Assembly: GCA_030429545.1 (NCBI GenBank)
Contig: JAUIFF010000007.1
Span: 186,001 to 250,000, forward strand
Source of the DNA: Polyangia bacterium
Lineage (GTDB): Bacteria > Myxococcota_A > Polyangia > Nannocystales > Nannocystaceae
Length of the DNA stretch: 64,000 nucleotides
Direction: 5' to 3'
Below the pieces are notes generated by a model. The model had not been told where the DNA came from. It saw only the letters and a list, made by a program, of their open reading frames with translations, and searched no databases. A program made the position numbers and the translations under genes. This document shows, piece after piece, positions 10,717 to 19,330 of this stretch (position 1 is its first letter; every line of letters starts with the position of its first letter).

Positions 10717-10986
10717 CTAGGCCTGGGCCTGAATCTGTGCATGTACAATGCGCGCAACCTCGGCCACGGTTTCGACATCTTGCAGCTCGTCGAGCCGAAT
10801 CGAAATCTCGTAGTGGTCCTCTAGGTCGGCGACCATCTCAAAGCTCTGTAGGCTGTCGAGATTGAGCTCTTTGACGAGGTTTGAAGCTGCGGTGATCGGC
10901 GCCTTGGGCTTGTCCTCGAGGTTGTCCTCGAGGTGCTTGATCACGACCTGCAAAACCCCTTCGTATGTACGGTTTGACTCGCTCAC
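10717..10986 (-). CDS. Acyl carrier protein, ceramide-locus type
   Basis: An 89-residue acidic ACP read from a GTG at 10984-10986; an upstream extension in frame would add 12 unconserved residues. The phosphopantetheine site is LNLDSLQSFEMV, with Ser45 as attachment residue. It lies 76 bases upstream of the FAAL gene in transcription order and ~106 bases downstream of the bCerS-like gene, so it may carry the acyl chain between those two enzymes (inference). It differs from the other ACP of the operon, which has the GANSLD signature of beta-branching donor ACPs. Confidence 0.88.
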   Translation of the reverse strand: MSESNRTYEGVLQVVIKHLEDNLEDKPKAPITAASNLVKELNLDSLQSFEMVADLEDHYEISIRLDELQDVETVAEVARIVHAQIQAQA

Positions 10987-11092
10987 AGCCCCGCTATACG
11001 ACGATTGGCGTAGGGGTGACAACCAACCCGATCACAGCCCGCGGCCCGCGGCTGTGCGGCCGTTTGCACAGCTTCTAAACGCTGATTGATGG

Positions 11093-12241
11093 CTACGCGA
11101 AGGTCCGCTCGTAAACCCGGTATTTGGCAATCTCAAACCCACCCATGGCCTCAATGGCGCGGTTGACCTTGACGTTGTCCTCCAGGGTCCAGCCGATTTG
11201 GCCACTGGTCCACCCGAGTTTTTGCCCCCCTGCGTGGGTCTCAACAAACAGTAACGAGTCGATGCCCATCCCCCGGTAGGGGCCTTTGATACCCAGCAAA
11301 ATCAGCCGGCCGGAAGTAATTTTCGGCTTGATCATCACATCCCACGCGAGCTTGAAGATGCCGGTGGGAAACAGCCGGCCATTGATCTTTTTGAGGACCG
11401 GATTGATGTCGTTGATTGTCAACACAAACGCGACCGGCTCGCCCTTGACCTCGGCAATGATCGCCAGATCGGGGTGGAGGACCATTTTGAGGTCCTTGGC
11501 GATGTGCAGGTATTCTTTTTTGGAGAGCGGGACAAAGCCCCAGTTTTTCTCCCAGGCGTCGTTGTAGATCTCGAGCGTTCGCAGGACTTCGTTGTCCCAA
11601 TCTTTGAACGACATCTTGCGAATCGTGACGCCCTTGCGTTCGGCGATTCGCCGGGAGATTCGCACGATGCGCTCGGGCACCGGCTTTTGCGGATCGAGCC
11701 CCCAATAGAGCAGGTCGCGGGCCTTCTCGACCCCCGAAGCCAACAGCAACTCGTCGTAGTACGGCGGGTTGTAGGGCATGTTGATCCCGGGGTCGCGGTC
11801 GAAACCCTCGATCAAGGCCCCCGACAGGTAGTTGGTCGACAGCTCCAGGGGCCCGATGTACTTGGTGAGCCCGCGTTGCTTGAGCCAATCGGCCGCGACA
11901 TCGAGCAGAGCCTTGGCCAGCTCCGGCTCGTTGGGGCACTCGAACATGCCGAAGTACCCGGTTTGTTCCTTGTGAAACTCGATGTAGTCACGGTCTTTGA
12001 CCGCGGCTATCCGGCCGATGTCGCGGCCGTTTTGGCGAAGGATCCACAGGCCGACTTCGGCGTGCTCAAAAAACGGATTTTTCTTGGGATTGAGATAATC
12101 CCGGCGGTCCATCAAAAGCGGCGGCACCCAGTGGTCGCTGGGGGCGTACTCGCGGTTGATGTACCAGGGCACGCGAATAAATCGCTCGACCAGTTTGCGG
12201 TCGCTTAGCGGGACTTCGATGAGCTCGTAATTCGGTGCCAT
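11093..12241 (-). CDS. GNAT-fold N-acyltransferase resembling bacterial ceramide synthase (bCerS)
   Basis: A 382-residue GNAT-type acyltransferase. It carries the long-form pattern I associate with the bCerS family: RFIRVPWYIN near residue 25, PFFEHAEVGLWI, GRIAAVKD, YFGMFEC, KYIGPLELSTNYLSG and MPYNPPYYDELL, with a second GNAT half from ~250 (FVLTINDINPVLKK, GRLILLGIKGPYRGMG). In Caulobacter the bCerS enzyme N-acylates the sphingoid base. Here it sits between the two ACP genes and in the same operon as an SPT-type enzyme, which supports N-acylation of the aminoketone or amino alcohol made by that enzyme. The acyl donor may be acyl-ACP or acyl-CoA; sequence does not decide. Confidence 0.75.
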   Translation of the reverse strand: MAPNYELIEVPLSDRKLVERFIRVPWYINREYAPSDHWVPPLLMDRRDYLNPKKNPFFEHAEVGLWILRQNGRDIGRIAAVKDRDYIEFHKEQTGYFGMFECPNEPELAKALLDVAADWLKQRGLTKYIGPLELSTNYLSGALIEGFDRDPGINMPYNPPYYDELLLASGVEKARDLLYWGLDPQKPVPERIVRISRRIAERKGVTIRKMSFKDWDNEVLRTLEIYNDAWEKNWGFVPLSKKEYLHIAKDLKMVLHPDLAIIAEVKGEPVAFVLTINDINPVLKKINGRLFPTGIFKLAWDVMIKPKITSGRLILLGIKGPYRGMGIDSLLFVETHAGGQKLGWTSGQIGWTLEDNVKVNRAIEAMGGFEIAKYRVYERTFA

Positions 12242-12361
12242 TGCAACGATTTCGATAACGGGAATTAGCTCGATGCGTCAAGCTCATGGAACACGAGCCG
12301 ACGCATCAAGTGATTGTAGCCACAACAATCCTAGCAACCACACAATGTGGGTGTTAGGCGA

Positions 12362-12628
12362 TTAGCTGGCAGCTGCTTGTTTTTCTTCGGCGACCTTGAG
12401 CAGCAGGTCGATCAGGGCGTCCATGTTCTCGAGCTTGTTGAGCTCGGAGCGGGGTACCTTGACCCGCAGCTCACGCATGGAGCAGGACACGACCTCGACG
12501 ATATCGAGGCTGTTGGCCCCGAGGTCTTTCATCGAGCGGGACGTGTCGATCTCCTGACCCTCGAGCTCCTCGATGGTATCGACCAGGTGACGCTTGACGA
12601 CCTCAGTAACTTTCTCTCGCGTAATCAT
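12362..12628 (-). CDS. Acyl carrier protein of beta-branching donor type
   Basis: An 88-residue ACP starting at ATG 12626-12628. The modification site is LGANSLDIVEVV with Ser40, followed by RVKVPRSELNKLENMDALIDLL. The GANS-D signature and this C-terminal pattern resemble the stand-alone donor ACPs of HMG-CoA-synthase cassettes (the AcpK/TaB/MacpC kind), which hold the acetyl unit for the aldol-like addition. It follows the enoyl reductase pair and precedes the bCerS-like gene. The assignment as donor ACP rests on motif resemblance plus the neighbouring HCS, ECH1 and ECH2 genes. Confidence 0.85.
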   Translation of the reverse strand: MITREKVTEVVKRHLVDTIEELEGQEIDTSRSMKDLGANSLDIVEVVSCSMRELRVKVPRSELNKLENMDALIDLLLKVAEEKQAAAS

Positions 12629-12659
12629 GCAAATCCTCGAAACAACGTGTGGGGATGTC

Positions 12660-13484
12660 TCAGCACGAAAGCCCGTAGCGCTCGCGCTGCGTAAACAGAC
12701 GGACAACGTTGTCCGCGAACCCGAGCCCTCTGTCCAGCAACAGAATTTGACCTTTCACACCATCCATCCATCCGCTGCACAGGCCGAGGGCTGCATCGGC
12801 GACCTCTTCGGGCGCGATAAAGAACCCGTCGCAGTACCACTTGCGGCAAAATGGCGAGAATTCGGGGCCAAATGTCGCTTCTAACGACTTGGTCTCAACC
12901 GGATTGGCCCGCAGGATGTTGATGCGGATGTCCTCGCCGAGCAGCTCGGTCGTGAGGTATTGGCACAACGTCTCCATGACGGCCTTAGACGCCGCGACAA
13001 AGTCGTAGCCCGGCAAAAAGTACTCGGGACCACGCGACGACATGCCAATCGCGTACCGCGGAAGCCGGCCAAACGCCGCCTTGGCGGCCTGGAGGTAGCC
13101 GACCAACGGCCACGCGCTGTAGTTGATGCTGCGCTTGAGGCCCTTTTTCGACAGGTCGCTGTGGTGCTTGCTGATGTGAGCAAACGAGACATTGCTGATA
13201 AACACTTCGAGCGCGTCGTGATCGCGTTTGATCAGCTCCATCAACGCTTCGGTATCTTCATCGGCGGACACATCCGCCTCAACGATCGCAGGCTCACGGG
13301 CACCGATCGCGGTGAACTTGGCCCGGATCTCATTCTCGTCGGACGAGCCCCAGCGGTGGGTGAGGTAGACGTGGGCACCGTGGCGAGCGAAGGCCAGGCC
13401 GGTCGCCAGACCGATCCCGTCGGTCCCACCGGTGATCAAAACTGCCTTGTCGGTCAGGTCATTTTTTAGTTTTGGCGTCGCCAT
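12660..13484 (-). CDS. FabL-like enoyl-ACP reductase, SDR superfamily (copy 2)
   Basis: A 274-residue short-chain dehydrogenase/reductase. The NAD(P) site is VLITGGTDGIGLATG near residue 15. The catalytic pair is Tyr160 and Lys167 in GYDFVAASK, spaced Y-x6-K as in enoyl reductases FabI and FabL rather than Y-x3-K as in ketoreductases. THRWG after the second strand is shared with the next gene and may set cofactor preference. It lies two bases after its paralogue, with similar length and motifs, so the pair arose by tandem duplication. It could reduce the enoyl-ACP of the growing chain or the alkene made by ECH2. Confidence 0.82.
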   Translation of the reverse strand: MATPKLKNDLTDKAVLITGGTDGIGLATGLAFARHGAHVYLTHRWGSSDENEIRAKFTAIGAREPAIVEADVSADEDTEALMELIKRDHDALEVFISNVSFAHISKHHSDLSKKGLKRSINYSAWPLVGYLQAAKAAFGRLPRYAIGMSSRGPEYFLPGYDFVAASKAVMETLCQYLTTELLGEDIRINILRANPVETKSLEATFGPEFSPFCRKWYCDGFFIAPEEVADAALGLCSGWMDGVKGQILLLDRGLGFADNVVRLFTQRERYGLSC

Positions 13485-13486
13485 GA

Positions 13487-14308
13487 TTATCCCTCCTCCG
13501 TCGCAGCAGTGTTCTCGCGGCCAAACAGCTTGGGGGCGAGGGTTGCCATGTTGTCGGCATAGGCCGCCCCGCGGTCGAGCATCACCACCTGGCCCGACAT
13601 CGAGTCGAACAGCCCGCTACAAAGCGCGAGCGCGGTGTCGGCAACCTCGGTGAGCGAGCAGGCAAACTCGGGAAACTTGCCGGCCACATCCAACACGTCG
13701 TCGCCAAAGATCTCGCGGTAGCTATCGGTCAACACCTGGCGCGTGCGCAGGGCATTGACCTTGCAGCCGTGCTCATAAAGATGCGTATTCATGTACCGCA
13801 CAAACGTCTCGAGCACCGACTTGGCCACGGCGACATAGTCGTAACCCGGGTAATGGGTGTCGGGGCCGTCTGAGCTCATCGCCAGGGCGTAGCTCGGGTA
13901 GCGGCCAAACGCCTCGTGGATGGCCTTGAGGTAGCCGACAAACGGCCAGGCCGAGTAATCGAGGCTCTTGATCAACGCGCGTTTGCGGTGGTTGTCGAGC
14001 CCCTGCCCGCGCATCACCACGCACACGTTGCTGATGAAAATATCAATGCCGTCGACGCCCTGGCTTTTTAGTTGCTCGAGCAACTTTTTGGTTTCGGCGT
14101 CGCGCGAGGCATCGGCCTCGACGATCACGGGTGCGGGTGCACCTGCCTCTTCAAACATCTTGAAGATTTCAGACTCGTCGGCCGACCCCCAGCGGTGGGT
14201 CAAGAAAGTGCGGGCGCCACAGCGGCCAAAGGCGAGGGCCGAATGCAGGCCAAGCCCCTTGGTACCACCGGTGACCAACACGGTTTTTCCGGCAAAATCG
14301 TTTAACAT
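13487..14308 (-). CDS. FabL-like enoyl-ACP reductase, SDR superfamily (copy 1)
   Basis: A 273-residue SDR with TGGTKGLGLHSALAFG near residue 13, THRWG at ~38-42, and catalytic Tyr156 and Lys163 in GYDYVAVAK, the enoyl-reductase Y-x6-K spacing. It overlaps the end of the ECH2 gene by seven bases and abuts copy 2, so translation of the three is probably coupled. Two diverged reductases in one operon suggest two different enoyl substrates, for example a linear 2-enoyl and a beta-methyl enoyl chain (inference). Confidence 0.82.
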   Translation of the reverse strand: MLNDFAGKTVLVTGGTKGLGLHSALAFGRCGARTFLTHRWGSADESEIFKMFEEAGAPAPVIVEADASRDAETKKLLEQLKSQGVDGIDIFISNVCVVMRGQGLDNHRKRALIKSLDYSAWPFVGYLKAIHEAFGRYPSYALAMSSDGPDTHYPGYDYVAVAKSVLETFVRYMNTHLYEHGCKVNALRTRQVLTDSYREIFGDDVLDVAGKFPEFACSLTEVADTALALCSGLFDSMSGQVVMLDRGAAYADNMATLAPKLFGRENTAATEEG

Positions 14309-15102
14309 GTGTCCTCCCGTGCTCCGGGCTCAGGTTTGCTTGAGTGGCTCGAATCACCGGCCTCGCGGTAATTCTCGGCGATCCGCCGCCGGGTCTCCGG
14401 GGCGGCAAAACAGATTTCGTGCATCATCGACTCGATGGTGAGCGCCTCGGTAAACGCCTGGCGGCGCGCAAGCGACAACGAACGCTTGAGCAGGCGCAAC
14501 GCGGCCCGCGGCTTGTCGGCGATCCGGCGGGCGACAGACATCGCCTTGCGCTCAACCTTTTCGGGGGCGACCACGTGGTTGATAAGCCCCCGATCACCGA
14601 TGTCGCGTCCACGCATGTACTGGCAACCGTACATCATCTCGGCCGCGACATATTCCCCGACAGCCCGTTGCAACAACCGCGTGGTCCCCATACCCGGGGT
14701 AAACCCGAGTTCCATGAAGTTACAACCATAGCGGTGGGTGCTGGCCAACACGACAATGTCGCATGCGATCCCAAAGATAAACCCACCGCCGACAGCCGGC
14801 CCGGCCATCGCCGCAATCGTCGGGATCGGCACTTCGAGCAGGGTGCGGGTGAGCAGCAGGTCGTAGGGGGCAACTGTACCGTTGGCGAGCTCCAACAGCA
14901 GGCTGCGGTCGCCTCCGGCAGAAAACACCTCGGGCAGGCCCTCGATGACACACACGTTGGCGCGTTCGTCGTTGCCGACGGCGAGGAGGGCCGCGACGAG
15001 GTCGTCGACAAACGCCCGACTAAACGCATTGCCGCCGCTGCGATCTTGCATATGCAATCGCGCCACGCCGCCGTCGTAGGTCAGGGATATTCGCTCAGTC
15101 AT
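14302..15102 (-). CDS. Enoyl-CoA hydratase-like decarboxylase ECH2 of HCS beta-branching cassette
   Basis: A 266-residue crotonase-fold protein from the ATG at 15100-15102, which overlaps the ECH1 stop as ATGA. It has FSAGGDRSLLLEL, AMAGPAVGGGFIFG (oxyanion hole) and the signature GCNFMELGFTPGMGTTRLL. The last pattern matches the PksI-like ECH2 enzymes, which decarboxylate 3-methylglutaconyl-ACP to the beta-methyl enoyl product. General beta-oxidation hydratases carry catalytic Glu residues in other contexts, so this reads better as ECH2. It lies directly downstream of ECH1 and HCS, the usual cassette order. Confidence 0.85.
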   Translation of the reverse strand: MTERISLTYDGGVARLHMQDRSGGNAFSRAFVDDLVAALLAVGNDERANVCVIEGLPEVFSAGGDRSLLLELANGTVAPYDLLLTRTLLEVPIPTIAAMAGPAVGGGFIFGIACDIVVLASTHRYGCNFMELGFTPGMGTTRLLQRAVGEYVAAEMMYGCQYMRGRDIGDRGLINHVVAPEKVERKAMSVARRIADKPRAALRLLKRSLSLARRQAFTEALTIESMMHEICFAAPETRRRIAENYREAGDSSHSSKPEPGAREDTC

Positions 15103-15920
15103 GTCGGGCTCCTGCGGTAGCGCGTAAACCACGGTGGCAACTCGCCCTCGGCCATCGCCGTGACGGCGCCCAAGACCTCGGGTTCGATCATGTCTGAGGC
15201 TGTTCGGGCAACCCCTTCGCCCAGGGCCGTGGCGAGGTCGCTCGCGGCCGCCTGTTCGTTGATTTGCTTGAGCCTAGCGACCGCTTCGGGGCGTGTGCGC
15301 AACAAACTCTTGAGCTCGCGGCGCAGTTGTTTTTCGAGGGCTTCGGCATCTTCGACCACCGCATCGACCAGGCCGATGGCGAGGGCCTGCTCGGCCGTCA
15401 AACGTTTGCCTGTGAGTGCGAGCCAACGTGTGCGTTGGACTCCGACGCGGCGATGAAGTGCCGGCAACACAATCGCCGGGACAAGCCCAACCGTGAGCTC
15501 AGGCAAAGCAATGGTTGCCCGTTTGGTCGCCACCACGATGTCGCAGGCGGCCATCAAGCCCACACCGCCGCCCAAGACTTCGCCGTCGACCAAACTGACG
15601 GTCGCAGCGGGTCCGGCAATCAGCGACTGCACACAACTTGCATAGGCATATAAGTCGCTGCGCAGCTCCTCGACCTGCTCGGTGCGCGCGACCGCTTCGC
15701 CCAGGTCCATCCCCCGGCAAAACTGGCCGTCACCACCCCGCAACACCACAACACGGCATGCCGGCCTCGACTCGCTAACCCGGGCCAACACAGCTTCGAT
15801 CGCCCGCACCCGCGCCCCGCTCAAGGCCACCTGCCCGGCTGCGTCGGGCACCATGGTGAGCTCCCAAACCGGGCCGGTATCGCGAAGGTCGACGGGCATG
15901 TTCGTGGGTCGTTTCGCCAA
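15099..15920 (-). CDS. Enoyl-CoA hydratase-like dehydratase ECH1 of HCS beta-branching cassette
   Basis: A 273-residue crotonase-fold protein (266 if the ATG at 15897-15899 is used instead of the TTG at 15918-15920). FCRGMDLGEA resembles the FC-x-GMD motif of PksH/CurE-type ECH1, which dehydrates the HMG-ACP-like intermediate. DGEVLGGGVGLMAACD provides the oxyanion loop and LPELTVGLVPAI the following strand. It abuts the HCS gene without a spacer and shares an ATGA overlap with ECH2. Start choice is uncertain because neither candidate has a clear ribosome site. Confidence 0.83.
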   Translation of the reverse strand: MAKRPTNMPVDLRDTGPVWELTMVPDAAGQVALSGARVRAIEAVLARVSESRPACRVVVLRGGDGQFCRGMDLGEAVARTEQVEELRSDLYAYASCVQSLIAGPAATVSLVDGEVLGGGVGLMAACDIVVATKRATIALPELTVGLVPAIVLPALHRRVGVQRTRWLALTGKRLTAEQALAIGLVDAVVEDAEALEKQLRRELKSLLRTRPEAVARLKQINEQAAASDLATALGEGVARTASDMIEPEVLGAVTAMAEGELPPWFTRYRRSPT

Positions 15921-17168
15921 CTAACTCAAACGGTAGTTGCGTTGAAACTCGGTGACACTCTCCAACACCAGCCGCTTTTTACCCTCGTAGGCCCGCTTGT
16001 AGAGGTCGTCAAAGCCGTCGAAATTCAGCTCGTACGAAGGCTTGTCGATAAGCTCGCTGCGGGTGCGCTCGATGATTTCGTAATCTTCGATGCTGGTGTC
16101 CTGGCGGGCGTCGAGCTTTTGCTTGACCTGTGCAGCTGCAACTACCTCGCGGGCCCGGGGCCCCAGGCGGGTGCTGTAAAACTCGGCACACGAACCCGAG
16201 CCATAGGAAAACACGCTGATTCGGTCGTCGGGCTGCAGATCGTCGCAGTTGTCGATAAGCCCCAACATGGCGATAAACGTGGCCGAGGTATAGGTGCCGC
16301 CAAACCGGCTGTTGTAGGTCAGCGCCGGCTTGGACTTGCGCTCAAAGTGTAACCGGCTCTCGCGGGCTTTCATCCGCCCGTAGCGACGCATGATCGCCTT
16401 GTGGGCGCGAAACGTCATCCCGCCAAACGGCACGTGGTAGATGTGCTTTTTGAAATACTCGTCGTAGTTGATGTCGCCGACCTGAGCCAAAAAGTCCTCG
16501 TAGGCACCTTCGAGCGCGTCGAGGTAGCCGTAGAGACTGGTGTCGGCATGGCCGACTTCTTTGGTCGACGTTGGCCGGTAGGTGTCGAAGATTTCGTTGG
16601 TGTAAAACCCGTTGGACTCGAGCTCAAACGCCAACACATCGGGCGTGTCGCTCACGAGCATGGCCACGGCTCCGGCACCCAGGACATACTCCCAGGGTTT
16701 GCCCAAGTGGGTACGGCTCTGGTCCGAAGTTACAATTAGAGCCTTGCGCCCGCGGTTGTAGCCCGAGGCAATCCAGTGGGCCGCCATCATCAGACCACCG
16801 GTGCCGCCGTAGCAGGCGTGCTTGGTCTCGAAGTTGCGGCAGTTTTGCGTAATCCCGCAGTGGCGCTGGATGTACGTCGACATCGGTTTGCCAAAGTCGG
16901 GCGACGACTCGGTGCCGACGACGATCAAACCGATTTGGTCGAGGTCTTCGGGGGACAGCAACGATCGCGCCGCATTGACGGCCATGGTGACCGGGTCTTC
17001 CCACACCGGGTTGAGCGAGCGCTCGGTAACCCACAGCTCATTGAGCGGGTGATTGGGGTCGTGGTCGCGGGCCACCGCCAATCGATGCATATCCACCGAA
17101 AGCGTACACGGATAGGCGGTGATTTTTTCGATGCCGACGCGCGGCTTGGCTGTCGTGATCGCTACCAT
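15921..17168 (-). CDS. HMG-CoA synthase-like enzyme (HCS) of beta-branching cassette
   Basis: A 415-residue thiolase-fold protein. The nucleophile Cys119 lies in ETKHACYGGTGGLMMA, the general-base Glu87 in VGTESSPD, and the third catalytic region is YHVPFGGMTFRAHKA with its His. These match HMG-CoA synthases, and the setting with discrete ACP, KS, AT, ECH1 and ECH2 points to the polyketide-type HCS. That enzyme adds an acetyl unit to a beta-keto acyl-ACP to create a branch. A myxobacterial alternative, the MvaS of leucine-independent isovaleryl-CoA synthesis, is less likely because no glutaconyl-CoA decarboxylase-type AibAB genes are nearby. Confidence 0.9.
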   Translation of the reverse strand: MVAITTAKPRVGIEKITAYPCTLSVDMHRLAVARDHDPNHPLNELWVTERSLNPVWEDPVTMAVNAARSLLSPEDLDQIGLIVVGTESSPDFGKPMSTYIQRHCGITQNCRNFETKHACYGGTGGLMMAAHWIASGYNRGRKALIVTSDQSRTHLGKPWEYVLGAGAVAMLVSDTPDVLAFELESNGFYTNEIFDTYRPTSTKEVGHADTSLYGYLDALEGAYEDFLAQVGDINYDEYFKKHIYHVPFGGMTFRAHKAIMRRYGRMKARESRLHFERKSKPALTYNSRFGGTYTSATFIAMLGLIDNCDDLQPDDRISVFSYGSGSCAEFYSTRLGPRAREVVAAAQVKQKLDARQDTSIEDYEIIERTRSELIDKPSYELNFDGFDDLYKRAYEGKKRLVLESVTEFQRNYRLS

Positions 17169-17200
17169 GGGTCGTACCGTACTTTGCTAGAAGGTCCAGG

Positions 17201-17950
17201 CTAGTAGGTCCAGTTGAGGCCGCCGGTGACGTTGATAACTTCGCCGTTGATAAACCCACCACCCGGGCCGGCCAAGAACGTGACGACCTTGGCGATTTCC
17301 TGGATTTCGCCCATCCGGCCCTTGGGCATCGGACAGTACTTTTTCCAGTAGTCCTTGTTTTGCTGGGGCATGGTTTCGCGGGTCATGTCGGTGTCAAAAA
17401 ACCCGGGGACCACGACGTTGGCGGTGATGCCCTTGCGGCCGTATTCCTTGGCCACGGTTTTGGTGAGACCGTGCAGCCCCGCCTTGCTGGCCGCGTAGTT
17501 GGCCTGCCCGGTGCCGCCGTTATTTTGGATCGACGAGATGTTGATGATCCGGCCAAACCGGTTGGCGAGGAAGTTGGAGAGGAACTGGCGGATGACATAA
17601 AACGGGCCGCTGAGGTTGGCGGCAATGACATCTGCCCACTCCTCGTCGCTCATCGAAATCACGAGATTGTCGCGGTTGACCCCGGCACAGTTGACGACCA
17701 CCCCGATGTCTTCGAAATCCTCGAGCACTTGGTCGCCGACGCGGCCAACCTGCTCCGGGTCGCCGACGTGCATGGCATAGGCCAGGCACTTGGCATCGGG
17801 GCGAATCTCCTTGGCCCTGGCGATCACAGACTCGGCGGCCTGCTTGTTGCGAAGGTAGGTAAACGCCACGTCGTGACCCTCCTCGATCGCCTGCAGCACG
17901 ATGCCGGCACCGATTCCCCGTGAACCCCCTGTGACAAAATAGTTCATCAT
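17201..17950 (-). CDS. 3-oxoacyl-ACP reductase (FabG-like SDR)
   Basis: A 249-residue classical SDR: TGGSRGIGAGIVLQA near residue 7, NCAGVNRDN, catalytic Ser in INISSIQ, and Tyr-x3-Lys in NYAASKAG, followed by PGFFDTDMT. This spacing is that of ketoreductases, so it should reduce 3-oxoacyl-ACP or perhaps the 3-keto group of the oxoamine product. Two ATGs (17950 and 17947) follow an AGAAGG site; the first is given. It lies between the KS and HCS genes. A dedicated epimerase-type ceramide reductase (CerR) is absent from the operon, so this protein is a candidate for that step (inference). Confidence 0.87.
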   Translation of the reverse strand: MMNYFVTGGSRGIGAGIVLQAIEEGHDVAFTYLRNKQAAESVIARAKEIRPDAKCLAYAMHVGDPEQVGRVGDQVLEDFEDIGVVVNCAGVNRDNLVISMSDEEWADVIAANLSGPFYVIRQFLSNFLANRFGRIINISSIQNNGGTGQANYAASKAGLHGLTKTVAKEYGRKGITANVVVPGFFDTDMTRETMPQQNKDYWKKYCPMPKGRMGEIQEIAKVVTFLAGPGGGFINGEVINVTGGLNWTY

Positions 17951-17993
17951 CAACCTTCTTTTGGCCCGTGGCCGACTGCTCGTTTATTTGCTG

Positions 17994-19292
17994 TTACACC
18001 GAGTTTGGATCGAAGCGTTTGTACAGGGCGCAGCAGTTGAGCCCGCCAAACCCAAACGAGTTTTTGACCATAATGTTGATCTGGTGGTCGACGGCCTCGT
18101 TGGCACACACGTCGAGGTCGATGTCGGGGTCCATGTTGTCGATGTTGATCGAGGGGTGCAGCTTGCCGTGCTTCATTTGCAGCATGGCGGCGACCGTTTC
18201 GACCGCGGGTGCCGACCAGCAGGTGTGGCCGAGCATCGACTTGGGTGCGTTGATCTTGAGTTTGTAGGCGTGGTCGCCAAACACCTTTTTGATGGCGTTG
18301 ACCTCGGAGGCGTCGCCGAGCGGGGTCGAGGTTGCGTGGGCGCTGATGTAGTCGACATCCTCCGGGCGAATCCGGTTGCGCCGCAGCAGGCGTTCGATGG
18401 TGCGGGCCTGGCCCTCGGTCGAGGGCGACGGCAGGTGGCAACCGTCGGAGGTCGATGTACAGCCAAGTACCTCGCCGTAGATCTTGGCCCCGCGGGCGAG
18501 CGCGTGCTCCAGGTCCTCGAGGATCAGCGCCCCGGCACCGTGGGACGGGACAAAGCCTTCGCGGTCCTTGTCGTAGGGGCGGCTGGCCTTGTGCGGGGTT
18601 TCGTTGAAACTGTGGATGGTGATGGCACCCATCATCGCCATGGCGTGGACGCCCATCTCCGAGAAGTCGAGCACCGACCCCATGACAACCGCGACCTGGT
18701 GGTCGTGGTGACGGATTTCGTCGATGGCGTTGCGCAGCGCGACATTTGCAGATGCACAGGCCCCACCCATGGTGTAGCAGGCACCCTGAAACCCGAGGAC
18801 CTCGCTGACGGTGCCGGCGTGATCGGTGTCGAGCATCAACAACGCGGCCAGCGAGTCGATAAAGTCCGGCTCGTCCTGGAAGGTCTCGAAGTTGTCGATC
18901 AGGTACTTCTCGTTGAGGTTGTGCCCACCGACCACGGTGGCGCAACGGGTCGGGTCGAGGTCTAAGCCCTTGAGCCCGGCGTCGAGCCAGGCATCGGCGG
19001 CACACAGGGCCGAAATCCGGGTGCTAAACGGACCCTTTTTGACCAACTGCCGCATGCGTTTGTGCATCGCGGCCGGCAACAGCGGCTTGAGTTTGGCGAC
19101 CTTGGCTTTGGCGTTGTACCCCGAAAGGTCACCGCCGACCTTGGAGTAAACATCTTTGTTCTTGACCCACTTCCACTGGGTAATCGCCGACTTTCCGGCG
19201 ATGAGGTTGGTGTAGAAGGTGTCGAGGTCATCTCCGATCGGGGTGTTGATCCCCATGCCGGTAATGACAATCCGCTTGTTGTGAATGCCCAC
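17994..19292 (-). CDS. Beta-ketoacyl-ACP synthase (KS, FabF-like)
   Basis: A 432-residue condensing enzyme from a GTG at 19290-19292 with GGGAG upstream. The N-terminus RIVITGMGINTPIGDD is typical. The catalytic triad is complete: Cys179 in GGACASANVAL, His in SAHATSTPLGD and His in KSMLGHTCWSAP. In known beta-branching cassettes the dedicated KS usually has Ser in place of this Cys and only decarboxylates malonyl-ACP. Here the Cys is kept and no second KS or chain-length factor is encoded. It may therefore perform chain elongation, or both elongation and donor supply. Confidence 0.88.
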   Translation of the reverse strand: MGIHNKRIVITGMGINTPIGDDLDTFYTNLIAGKSAITQWKWVKNKDVYSKVGGDLSGYNAKAKVAKLKPLLPAAMHKRMRQLVKKGPFSTRISALCAADAWLDAGLKGLDLDPTRCATVVGGHNLNEKYLIDNFETFQDEPDFIDSLAALLMLDTDHAGTVSEVLGFQGACYTMGGACASANVALRNAIDEIRHHDHQVAVVMGSVLDFSEMGVHAMAMMGAITIHSFNETPHKASRPYDKDREGFVPSHGAGALILEDLEHALARGAKIYGEVLGCTSTSDGCHLPSPSTEGQARTIERLLRRNRIRPEDVDYISAHATSTPLGDASEVNAIKKVFGDHAYKLKINAPKSMLGHTCWSAPAVETVAAMLQMKHGKLHPSINIDNMDPDIDLDVCANEAVDHQINIMVKNSFGFGGLNCCALYKRFDPNSV

Positions 19293-19330
19293 AGGCTCGG
19301 CTCCCAGGCTGCAAATGGTTGGCGACAAAC

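Noticed and set aside
15921-17168. HCS gene as MvaS of mevalonate or the myxobacterial alternative isovaleryl-CoA route
   Set aside because: No reductase, AibAB-type decarboxylase or AibC gene is near, while ACP, KS, AT, ECH1 and ECH2 are in the same operon.
17950-19005. A 351-codon open frame on the minus strand overlapping the KS gene
   Set aside because: It is an alternative frame of the KS gene, rich in Arg, Pro and Gly, without any domain; the KS frame has the full catalytic triad.
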